A stretch of DNA of 64,000 nt from Proteromonas lacertae. Taxonomy: Eukaryota > Sar > Bigyra > Opalinata > Proteromonadidae. Location of the stretch: assembly GCA_002245135.1 (NCBI GenBank), contig NGBS01001181.1, positions 51,508 through 115,507 of the forward strand. The letters run 5' to 3'. Below, one piece after another: positions 23,372-34,700 of the stretch (its first letter is position 1; the number at the start of each line of letters is the position of its first letter). Position numbers and translations under genes: made by a program. Under the pieces are notes generated by a model, which saw only the letters and a program-made list of their open reading frames with translations, was not told the origin of the DNA and made no database searches.

Positions 23372-23671
23372 TTATTTCTTTATTTTCATAGATTCAAATT
23401 TTTGAATAGCTTCTTCAATTGATGATATCTTCTGCTCTAATGCACTAATTTTCTCACTTGTGGCATTTCTAATATTCTCAGGTACTTTTGTTTCATAATC
23501 GGCTATTTCAGTCTTCTTCTTTGTTACATTCAATTGATTCGTTGTTTGTTCAAGTGTTGCTTTTAATTTACCAATTTCTACATCAAAATCAACCAAATTT
23601 GCTAAATCCATATGAACTTTTATAAATTCATTTGTAATTGAAACACCACAAGTTACTGGAATTTCTTTCAT
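23372..23671 (-). CDS. Stand-alone valyl-tRNA-synthetase C-terminal arm-like protein
   Basis: A 99-residue minus-strand frame. The sequence resembles the C-terminal coiled-coil arm that cytosolic and bacterial ValRS use to grip tRNA: LVDFDVEIGKLKATLEQTTN, then IADYETKVPENIRNATSEK, then a second helix KISALEQKISSIEEAIQKF. The pattern of helix, a Y-x-x-K-x-P-E turn and antiparallel helix is characteristic of that arm. No synthetase catalytic domain (HIGH, KMSKS) is found nearby. The frame stays open for about 31 codons upstream of the ATG, back to a possible splice acceptor near 23768, but the next gene's stop at 23858 leaves no room for a synthetase. It is either a small protein made of this domain, a displaced 3' exon or a relic. 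A prefoldin-like coiled coil is the alternative reading. Confidence 0.55.
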   Translation of the reverse strand: MKEIPVTCGVSITNEFIKVHMDLANLVDFDVEIGKLKATLEQTTNQLNVTKKKTEIADYETKVPENIRNATSEKISALEQKISSIEEAIQKFESMKIKK

Positions 23672-23857
23672 TTCTTTATCAAATATAATTATAATTATAA
23701 TATTATTTTTATTAGCTTGGAAAAAAACTTCTTTAGCTTGTATGAATAAGTGATAATAGAAGAGAAATATGCTAATTTAAAGTATTTTGAAGAATTGTTT
23801 TCATTTATAAACTCCATCAAAAGAATATTTAAATATATACAAGAGAAGAAAATATAA

Positions 23858-25048
23858 TTAAATAACAATATCTATATCACTATCACTCTTTTCATCTTCA
23901 TATTCATCATACTCATCAGCTTCATCTTTTTCATTATCACTCATCCTTTGAGTTAAATCAACTGGAGCATATTCAACTGCTTTATGATAATTAGGTGGAG
24001 GATGAGAAATAGAATAAATATAATTAGGAACAGCCAATCCTACACATAATACAACAGCAGCAACTACAATCAATATAAATCCAACCATATAATCAATACC
24101 TCTACTTTCACCAAAACACATTTCATCACTTTCATATTTGCTTGTACATCCATCTGTTATATCATCACATTTACTATACGGATCTTCATTATGTCTTACA
24201 GTTAATTTAATATAATTTGGTTTATCTATATTATAATGTACTGGCTCAAAATATCTATTTCCTATTATATAATTTCCTCTACAACCTCCTGCATCAACAT
24301 CTCCATATTTATGTTCCAAATTATCAACACTTCCTGCTATTTGCCATTTTGACTTTCCTGTATTAGTATTTTTTGTTCTGGATAATCTTATACATACTTC
24401 ATCAACGTAAACCATTGAACTGCACATTTGATTTTTGTATTTTCCATTATGATCATCACATACACTTCTACAACTTACAAATGTCATATCATTACATTTT
24501 CTTACTTTATTTGTTTCCACTGTTGTGTAATATTGTTTATTGTCTATTTTTCTATTATATATAGTGTATTTTTCACCATTTTCATCACATTTTGGTGTTG
24601 TACACACCATTAATGAGATATTACCAACATGAAATCTGTCAAATGCTACTCCACTTTCATAATATAATGGCATTGATGGTGTTATGTATTTATCAAAAGT
24701 TAGTCTATGATCACGGATTGGATATTTAGTATTATCATAATCATGGTCTACTTTCTTTAGATAATACTTTTCAGAATATGACTCATTGTAATAAAACATA
24801 TAAACAGGATAAAAATCCTTATCATCAAACTCATAACGATATTCATGCCATCTATCAGCAGCTTCATTATATCTATTTCATAAATAAAAATATTAATACA
24901 AATCAATATTATTGTATCTATCTGTATTAGCTCCCAGCACAATAAAATATATCGCTACTATAGTTATAACACATGTTATAAGGCATGCACATACAACCCA
25001 TGTATAATACCAAACATGTGGGCATTTTTCAAAGCATTTAGAACCCAT
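23858..25048 (-). CDS. Two-pass membrane protein with cysteine-rich exposed domain
   Basis: Two exons (25048-24900, 24872-23858) joined across a 27-bp intron give 387 residues. A hydrophobic segment at about residues 12-37 (WYYTWVVCACLITCVITIVA) is followed by a polar domain of about 240 residues with more than a dozen cysteines (CTTPKCDENG, CRSVCDDHNGK, CDDITDGCTSKY). A second hydrophobic segment follows, around MVGFILIVVAAVVLCVGLAV, and then a strongly acidic tail rich in Asp, Glu and Tyr that begins with PPPNYHKAVEYAP. The likely topology has both ends in the cytosol and the Cys-rich loop outside or in the lumen. I do not recognise the family. The tail's acidic and Tyr-containing motifs could be sorting signals (inference). 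Confidence 0.75.
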
Positions 25049-25159
25049 TAATCGAAAAACTCAAAAAAATATGTTGAGGGTTGTGAAAAACAATTTTTCA
25101 CAGAATAACCCATATATAGACAAGTCAAATACAAAACATTTTTGGCTTTTTCTCTTCTA

Positions 25160-27976
25160 ATGAGTGATGAATTGTGTCAACATTTACAAAAATTAAATAT
25201 TAAAGATATAGAGATATCGGAAGGGTGTGAAGATGTATATTATGTTGTTTTGACATTTAGTGTAAGAGAGTTAAAGATATAGAAAATGCTTTTTGCTTCA
25301 CTTGTGGGAGAGTTGTTTGTTCTGGTATATAAACCATTGTTTTATAATAGGCCATCGAATGAAACATGATAGGCAAAAGCATGTCATATATACCCACAAA
25401 ACCAATGAAGTATAATGAATTATATTATATTAGATAAATTGCCCTATTTGTAAGAAAACCATTAAAGAAAAATCCATGACTTTATCGAAACAGTTAGACA
25501 AGCTAAAACCACTATCAGAAGGTATTGTCTTGCAATGCATATATTACTAAATAGAAGATGAAGTGAATTTAAAGAAGGAATCAGAAACAGTAGAATTAGC
25601 AATTGAATCAAGAAAGATTGAATATAGAGATAATAGAACACCAGTAGGTTTAAATAATCTAGGTAATACCTGCTTTTTCAACTCTGCGCTTCAAAACTTA
25701 GCAAATACAAGAGGATTATATCCATTATATAATCAATATCAAACTATAATCAAATCTTCTCCAATTACCTCAACATTTTACCATACAATCAATGCAATGA
25801 TGAATAGTAATAGGACTATTAATCCACAAAGTCTATTTAGTAGAATAGGATCATTAAATAGAAGATTTAGAGGTTATAATCAACAAGATTCTCAAGAATT
25901 ATATCATGTGTTATTAGATGGAATTGATATGGAAAATAAGAAGAAAGGAAATATGAATATCAATGAAGAGAAGAATCTAGAAAAGGAGATTATTACTGAA
26001 GCTTATAAAAATGATAAACCTGATAGTGGATATAGGCCAAAATCATTGATAAAGAATATATCATATTATTTTGATAATTTATCTGATGACATTGAGATAG
26101 AAATGGGTGAAAGAGATGATGATGTTATTTATAATGAAAATGAGAAAGAAAATGAGAAAGTGGAAAGTATAACTGTTAATAATTCTATTACTTCTATTCC
26201 TGATTTGGTATTTGGTGGAAAATATTGTACAGTAATTGAATGTCAACATTGTTTTCAGAAAGTATATATTATTATTATTATTATTGTATAGAATCATGTA
26301 CAAACTCCATTTTATGATTTATCATTAGCACTTCCAGGTAATGTAGTATTAAAAAGATCAAATAATGTATAAATTAATAATTATTTCATTTTATGATAAA
26401 ATAGAAAAGAAATACTGTTGATTATAGTAAGAATTCTACATCAAGAGAATATGCAAGATTACCAAAGGAAAAAGCAGAATTCACAGGTACAATTTTACTA
26501 CCAGATACAAATAATATTCAATTATTGGAGAAATATAAGCGAAATATGAATAATAAGAAAATAGATATTAAAGAGTTGGTGGAATTCTTCAGAAGTTGCT
26601 GTACTAAGGAGTTTATAGAATATTATGAAATACCACCTACGAAGAAAGCAAAAACTATTTCAAGTAAGATTGGAAAATTGAAGAAATTATTATCAGAAGT
26701 GATAGAGTTATATATATCACAAGGAGGAGTAAGTAATAATAAAGAAAAAAAGTGTAAAACAGAGAAAACAGAAAATGAAAATGAAAAAGAGGAATATGAA
26801 ATATTTAGTGAAGAAGGGAAGAAAAAGATGGAGAGATTGAAATTAGAGGATGTTTTAAGTAAAGAAAAGAAGAGAGATAAAGTTGAAGTATTATTATCAG
26901 TGGTTACTGATGAATATTTGAAGAAGAATAAACTATCGAAAGATATGAAATCTTTAATTCATAATTTGAAAGTATATCAAATAGATGAAATTCTTAAGAA
27001 ATTGTTTGGTTTGTATGAAGAAGAGAAGAATAAAGTGAAAGATGATGGAAATAACAATGACGATAATACAAAGAAAGAAGAAAATAATGAAAATGATAAA
27101 GTAGATGAGATAGATGATAAATTGGAGAATGTTTTAATTACTAATGAAACAAAAGAAGAAACAAAGGATGAAGATATAGATGGAGAAATTGAAGAAGTAA
27201 AGGATGAAGATAATAAAAGAGAAGATAACCAAGAGACTAATAACAATATTGAAGAAGCAATCCAAGAAGTTGATAATACTGATCATACTAATGATGATGG
27301 GAATAACAAGAAAGAAAATGAAGAAAAAGAAAAAGAAAAAGAAGAAGAGAATAATTCAAATTCAAAATCAGAATTATCAGAACCAATTAACTTAGAAATT
27401 TCAGATTTATCAGATTTATTAGAACCACCAGAACCAGTCATTAATAAATCAGATTACTCTCTTGATACATGTTTACAAATGTACACATCTTCATCAATGT
27501 TATTACAGAGTGAAAATAATGGTTATTTATGTCAAAACTGTTGTGGTGGTGATTCTAAGAGCAAAGTAAGAAGAGATGCAAAGATAAGAACATTAATATC
27601 AGAATTACCACAAACACTTGTTATTCATTTAAAAGTATATATTTTATTATTATTATTATTATTGTTATAGAGATTTCAACAATCTGGAAATGGGTATTTA
27701 TCTAAAAGAAATGAATATGTGAAATTTCCATTGATTTTAGATATGAAACCTTATTCTTTAAATGAAGGTGAAGTGTCTATTTTGTATAGTTTAAGAGGTA
27801 TTGTACAACATGGAGGATCATTACATGGTGGACATTATACTTCTTATATAAATACAGCTGAATCGAAAGATGATAATAGTCACTGGTTTCATATATCAGA
27901 TTCCTCTGTTAGAGGTGTTAGTGTTGAACAAGTAATGCAGTGTTCTGGTTTTATGTATTTTTATGAGAAATGTTGA
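25160..27976 (+). CDS. Ubiquitin-specific protease with N-terminal zinc finger (USP16/45-like)
   Basis: A cysteine deubiquitinase of 867 residues in eight exons: 25160-25234, 25261-25324, 25351-25409, 25434-25521, 25555-26261, 26292-26366, 26405-27634 and 27671-27976, with introns of 24 to 38 bp. The first exons make a ZnF-UBP-like finger: CQHLQKLN, FCFTCGRVVCSGHRMKHDR and QKHVIYTH. The catalytic domain has the Cys box GLNNLGNTCFFNSALQNLAN, a zinc-binding pair VIECQHC with NGYLCQNCC, the element LVIHLKRFQQSGNGY, and the His box GSLHGGHYTSYI. The C-terminal Asp/Asn element is around HWFHISDSSVRGV. Between the Cys and His boxes sits a long acidic and Lys-rich low-complexity insert (about 26,730-27,400). 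The finger plus the RDAKIRTLISELPQ region point to the USP16/45 group. All catalytic residues are present. Confidence 0.88.
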
Positions 27977-28306
27977 AAAGAACAGAATGAAAAATTTACA
28001 TAGATTAAATAATTATTCCTATATTTTAGTATTTGTATGAAATAGTTCCTTTATAACCTATTTGTTAGAAGAAATCATGCTTTGAGATTAATAATTTTGA
28101 ATTTTCTTCATTTTTGTTTCTTGTCATAGGTCTATTTTTTCTAACTTTGTTACTTATCTTGATCTTTTTAAGAAATATTGCTTCTTATATAGGAATTCAT
28201 CCAAATTATATTTCTTTGAACTTCATTATTAAGAAATCGAAATGTGTTTCACTATATCCATTTTTAATTTTATTTTGTCAAACCTGTATCAAATCATCCA
28301 AAAAGA
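27977..28306. other. Intergenic interval
   Basis: About 330 bp between the protease stop and the first plausible ATG of the FCP1-like gene. It is T-rich and contains an open frame that does not look like protein. I see no RNA gene or motif in it. Confidence 0.5.
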
Positions 28307-31300
28307 ATGCCATACAAAAATTTCAATGAGAGAAATGTAAAGATAAGAAATAGAAGTATATTTGAATATAATATAGTCATATCAATAGGACAGGATGATA
28401 ATTATGATTATTATAATAGAAGATCACCTTCAAGAACAAAAAACAATTTAAGAGAGGATAGAATATCTTTTATTTATTTTTAAATGATAATTAATTTTCT
28501 TTAATATAATAATCAAGAAGTAAAGAAAGAAATTATCAAACTATCATTCAACCTACTCCAAGTTTCAATCGTTTCAAATCAAAAGATGAACCAATTATTC
28601 TTTATAAGCATAAATCACAGACTGATGTAGTTAAGCCACCAATTCAACTTAAATCAAGAGAATTGGATGATAAACCATTGATATTAAATTTTCCATATGT
28701 TAGAATTAAAGATTTTATTTCACCTTATATAAAATATTTTCCTAAATTAGCTGACCATCCATGGCAATTTATTCAAAAAATACCAAAAATCAGTTTGGAG
28801 TAGATGGTATAATTCAACTTTAATGCCAGAAGGAAAACAACAGTTAATGTATATATATATATATATATAACATATATAGTACATATAATAATAATAATAT
28901 ATTTACAATTGGATTAAGTTATTTATGTAAATCCAATTTACTTCATATATCATTATATCATGAAGTCAAAAGTAAGATGTTAGATTTTTATGTAGAAGAT
29001 GAAAAAAGTGAATATTATTGTATGATATATGAACATCAAAAGGATTATCAAATTCCTGATAAAAAAGTAGATGTAACTAAAATTTCTGAAGTAAAATCAC
29101 AGTTTTCATCTTACTTACAGTCATGTCTAGATTGTATAATTGTCTATTTTGATATTAATCCAAAAATATTAAGTTTATTTGGTATTTTAGATTTACCAAA
29201 TGTACATTTAAGAGACATATCATATTTTCCACCAATTTGTTATAAGCATTTTGTTTTACATACTTCAACTATATTAGATGCGTTTTTCAATTCACAGTAT
29301 AGAGAGATATTAACATTTACAGATTCAGAATTAAGTTCTGATAATTCAATTGATATATTAAATAGAAGTTTAAAAAAAGCTGAACTGAATTATAATAGAA
29401 TAGTGGCTAATATTGCGTATATATATATTTAATCTTTCTATATTTATGTTAATTAAGTAGTGATTATTATGTTGTTACTTTAATAATGAAAGTTACTAGT
29501 AAATATTCTTTAATTGGTCAAGGATTGGATAGAAATGAATTTACTGCTTTGAACATTGCTGCTGAGGATTTAATAAGAAATGTTTTTGGTAAAACTGAAG
29601 TGTTTTTGAAAAGAGAAACTGTAAATAACATGAATAAAAAAGGTATAATATATATTAGGATATGTATTAATATTATAAAAATAAAAATAGTATTATTTGA
29701 GCCATTATTGACAATAACAGACCATAATTTAATGTTTTATATATATTTATCATACAAAGTGATATGGGAACAGTATTTAGGTTTTTTTACTTCACCAAAT
29801 ACACAACAATATAACACAAATACAAATTCTAACAGCAATAGTAATAATACTTCTAGTAACAGTAATAATGAGAGATATAATCCTTATAATTCAAGTTTTT
29901 ATAAACCACATGAGTATGAATATACGTCATTAACAAATAGATGTTTTGAAAATGATGCTAATACTATTCAAATTCAATCAATTCAACAAACACCACCTAA
30001 ACCATCACTTTATTCACATTCAAATTCACCTTATAGTGAAGTGTATTATATATATTTAAGTTGATATTGTTATTTAATATATTTATAGCCAAGCAATATA
30101 CGGTGGCTATTCTTTAAGTCAACAGAAAGAATATGTTTCACCAAGTTTCATAAATACAATACAAACTCCACCAGTAGAAATACCAATTCAACAACAGATA
30201 CAACCACAGCAAACAATACAGACAATTATGCCAATAAAATCAATACAACAAATGCAACAACCTATTCAGCAACAAGTACAACCTATACAATCACCAACTT
30301 CTCAATTTAAATTAGTATTTATATTGATAATATAACACAAATAGAACAAATTAATGCTGGCTATTAATTTTGATTCATTTCTTTCAGAAATAGTTATTAA
30401 TCCCAACCCTGATATAACTAATATAGCCAATTATCTTATTATTGCTGATCCACAATTGATATATCAATTGAATTATTTAAATGGCCATAATGGTTTTATA
30501 AAATACAGATCTGATTTGATTTCAATTCTTTTCTACACTGTCATCTTTTTATGATTTTATAATTTTCACTGAACATGATCCAAATTTTGTTATTCCTTTA
30601 GTTAGTGTGTTCGATCCTACACAGTATATGCATATATATTCTAATTTATTTCAATAGTTCTTTTTTCCATAATACAGTTTTACAAGTCACACCAACATCT
30701 AAATCATTTGAATCTATTGTGTCGTTTTTGACTAATAGTTATGGAAATGAATATATAGGATGTAATATCAATATATTATCTCAAAATTTGGTATTATAGT
30801 GTTTATATATTTGTTTATTATAGATTATTCTTGATGATAGAATAGATTTATGGAAATATAGTAATGATATTAATATTCAACCATTTTGTGAGTTTAGTAT
30901 TATATCAATCAGAGTATTGCATTTCTTTAACAAAATCAAAGACTTAGAAATAGTATATAATATATATATATAATAATCTATAGCCACAATCTAGAAAAAT
31001 GTATGTTGATAGAGATAAACATTATATTCAAAGTGTTTCTGATGCTTTGATTTTAGTATTTTTTATTAATGTAATTTATACTTTATTATAGTGTGCAAAT
31101 GATACTTATATTACAAAAGATATTGTTTCTGAGTTTATTATTGATAATAAATGTGATATAAGAGTATCTATACAAAGAACTAGGTTGAAAGTATTGAAAG
31201 GATGTGTAATTTTCTTTGGTAATGTATATTTCGTTATATATAAATGTTGTTAGATATTTTCACCTACTGAAGACTGTACATTAAATCCTTTATGGATAGA

Positions 31301-31487
31301 TGCAGAGCATTTTGGAGCAAAATGTGTAAAGACTCTATCTCAAGAGGTAACTCACATTGTTTCAAATCCAAAGTATGATGCATCTTCATATAAGAGATTG
31401 AATACATTCTTAGTTACTCTAGACTGGTTAGAAATGTCAATTTGGAAATGGTCAAGAGAACCAGAAAAAAAGTATTTAGTGTTATAA
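28307..31487 (+). CDS. FCP1-like RNA polymerase II CTD phosphatase homologue, probably inactive; two apparent frameshifts
   Basis: A many-exon locus that reads as an FCP1-type HAD phosphatase with a C-terminal BRCT domain. The clearest parts are IKYRSDLISIL (phosphatase segment, about 30508), DFIIFTEHDPNF, IILDDRIDLWKYSND (about 30823), and the BRCT, which starts VLKGCVIFFG and continues with NPLWIDAEHFGAKC, VTHIVSNPKYD and TLDWLEMSIW before the stop at 31487. The active-site strand reads LAINFDSFLS where FCP1 has a DLDHT-type motif; the nucleophilic Asp is replaced by Asn, so catalysis is doubtful. A Gln-rich linker (about 30120-30310) precedes this domain. The N-terminal part (28.3-29.4 kb) is not recognised, the ATG is tentative, and no good donor was found near 28470. 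The frame shifts by one base at an A6 run (28775-28780) and again near a T4 run (30529-30532). Confidence 0.6.
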
Positions 31488-31742
31488 ATATTAAGTGTGT
31501 ATAATTTTAATTTATACTCAAATGTGTTAATTGAGTTGTTTTTAATGAAATAAAATTCTGGTCAATGAAAAGTATTTTTGCACCACATTTCGTTTTTATT
31601 TTTTAAAATCATTTTTTCTAATCTAATTCAATATATTTAAACTAGATTTATAATTATTCGATACATAAATGGGTACATCGTATACTTTTCACTATTATAT
31701 CAATGAAATAGTCAATCCAACCTAAGTGGGATAGAAACAGCA

Positions 31743-34700
31743 ATGTCTCCCAATGTTTTATCTAATTCTGCAAGAAGGGACTTAGGAAATTTCCATGATT
31801 TGTCTTATCAAGATGTACAAGAATTAATTACCACAATTCCCTGTTATCAATATAAAGAAAGTTATTTATCTGTATAAATAAATAAATAATATATGCTGTT
31901 TAATAGTGGTCTGAATTTTTTGTTGTTGCAAATAAAGTTGAACGGAATAGAGATGAAAATGAGAAGAATAAAATAAAGAAGGAATTGCATATCGCATGTA
32001 AGGAATATGCAATGATAAAATCAAAAGAGTCTCCACCAAATTGGGTTGAAATAGAAGAGAAAATAACAAAACTCAAAGAGAAAGAAGAACAAGAAAGAAG
32101 AGAAAAAGAAGAGAATGAAGAAAGTCCAATGAATAGAAAATCAGATAATAACAACAATAATAATATAAAACAACAACAATTAAATATGCAAGAAACAGTA
32201 ATACCATTAGATAAAAATCCAGATCCAGCAAATCTAAGTGATGAAGCATCTGATGAAGAAATAGATGTAAATAAGCTATTGGAACAAAAGAAAAAGGAAA
32301 AAGAAGAGAGAAAAAAGAAAGAGGCTACAGATGAAGAATTAGAGAAGAGTGGTACAAATAACAATAAGAAAACATCAAAACCTGAAGTAGGAAAATCATC
32401 CAGAATCAGACCTAAAAGAAGAATATCAAGAGGAAATAGAGATAAAAATGAAGAAAAAGAAGAAGAAGTGAAAGAAGGAGATAATAATAATAATAATATT
32501 ACTCAAAATGAAGAAAATAAAACTGATGAAAATCAAGGTGAAGAGAAAAAAGAAGAAGGTGAAGAAGTAGTGAATAAAAAGCCAATTATTGATGATCCTG
32601 AAATATTGGCATATAAGAAAGTAAGAAGTGTTCCATTGCCACCCAAATATGATCAAGCTTTAGTTAGTCCAATATTCTTTGGTTATACATATGCTGTATT
32701 TTATATATTTATTTATCATTAATTATAATTGTAAATAGAAAACAAAAGATATTAAAAAAGACAATTACTATGGTGAAGAAGATGAATATATTAAGAATTA
32801 TGAAAAAGAAGCAAATGAAAGAACTGAAAAAAGACATAAGAGAATCGAAGCAGTGTTAGCATTCAAATCAAAGAGATTGACTGAAGAATATGAAACTGCA
32901 AAGAAAGAAAGAGATGAAATAGCACAAAAGAGGGAATCTGAAAAGGCAGCAGCTAAATCAACAATGCCTGTAGTTCAATATCAAAAATATTGTCAAACAC
33001 TTGTAGAAGATGAACAGAAATACAATATAGAAAGTGAAGAAGCAAAGATTCAATTTGATAAAGAAATATTGGAATTGAAAGCTTCAGTAGAAATTGAAGT
33101 TGCCAAAGAAATGAATAGTGAAATATCCAAATATAAACCAATAAGTGATTCTTTAATAGAAACTGCAAACAGTGAAGTAAAAACAGCAGAAGATGATATT
33201 AAGACAATTGAAGAGCAGAAGAAACAAGCAGAAGATCAAATAGCTGAAATACAAAAGAATCCAAAGAAGAAAACACATTCTTTGTTAGTACAATTACAAG
33301 GACAAGTTGAACAATATAAGAAACAGTTATTGGATCGAACTGCAAGGCTTGAATTAGGAAAATCAAAACTGGAAATTGCTGAGAAATTGAAGAAAAGAGA
33401 AAATAAATATTTACCATTATATAATCGATTTGTAGATGAAAAAACTAATTTGGGTAGTTATATAAATATAAGAGTTGCTTTAATTGCATGTTGTAGATCA
33501 TTATTAGAAGTAAAATTAAAATCATTATATGATATATTCAATAAAGATGATTTTAAAGAAGCAATAAAATATACAGATTTAGTAAAACTGCTAACGACAG
33601 CTGTTTATTGTATGAACAAATTAGAATGTGTTACAACCATTCCAACAAATGATCAATTAAATGGAATTGCATTTTCAGGTTTTAATCAATATGAGATATC
33701 TCCAACTCAAGGAAGAATGATGTATTATCAATTTGAAGAATGGTTATTAGGAATAATAAGAAGATCAAAAGGATTATCAAATTTCTTTTGGATCACTTGG
33801 GAGTTTGATAAATATAGTGATTTACAGATGAAAATGATGAGTTGTATTCATAAGTATGAAATTGGATTATTATCAGCAAATACAATGAAATATTTATTGC
33901 AAAAAGACTCTAATAAATACTGGCCTCAATTGGATAGTGAAAATAAAGCCGTTATTCATGAAAAGTCAATGGAATATGGAGCTAATGATCCAACTAAACC
34001 TGATTATAGTAAATACTTAGCAAGACAAATTAAGAAGAAATCTACTTCTAATGCTATTCCATTAGTTCATGATTGTTATAGCAATGAAGTGTTTGCAAGA
34101 TATGAATTGAAAGAAGAATGTGCAATAAAGATTCAAGCATGTTATAGAGGTTTCTTAGGTAAGAAAATAGGAGAGAAATTAGCTAGAAATAAAGCATTCT
34201 ATGAAGCTGAAGATAAATCAAAGAAAATAATAGCTGAAGAAATAGAAAAAGAGTTTTATGAAAAGTCTACTCAAGGAGGAACTGATGGTTTAAAATGGAA
34301 TGCTAAAGTAAGATTAATGCAGGTACAATATAGAGCAAGAAGAATACATATATCAAGGTCACAAGTAATTGAAATAATGAAAGCTGAAGAAAGAAAAAAA
34401 GCATATGAAGAAGTAGAAAAGAAGTATAATGAAATGGCTGTTGAACAAGGAATTCCTGCAAGATATAGAAAACCACCAAATAAACTAATTGAACATGTGT
34501 TGGATGATTTAGCTTCACAAGGTGATGTAGAGCAGAAAGTGATAGATGATGTGATAAAGAAACAATTGGATTATGAACCAATTAAATTCAATTCAAGGAG
34601 AGTAGAAGATACTCCAGATGATAAGAAAGAAGGAGGAGAAGAGAAAAAAGAAGATAATAAAGAAAATGAAGAAGAAAAGAAAGAAGGTGAAACAAATAAA

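Noticed and set aside
23696-23770. Extension of the ValRS-arm frame upstream of its ATG, which stays open for about 31 codons.
   Set aside because: The extension is a low-complexity Ile/Phe/Asn string with no ValRS-like features, and no donor exon could be found before the stop of the next gene at 23858.
28470-28527. A possible U12-type AT-AG intron: ATATCTTTT followed by a TTCTTTAAT branch-like motif in the FCP1-like gene.
   Set aside because: The splice that would use this donor leaves the downstream frame out of phase, and no other minor-type intron was seen. The junction in this part of the gene stays unresolved.
28852-28884. A TA dinucleotide run that could be read as a microsatellite or regulatory repeat.
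   Set aside because: It lies inside an intron of normal size, and similar short TA runs occur in many introns here.
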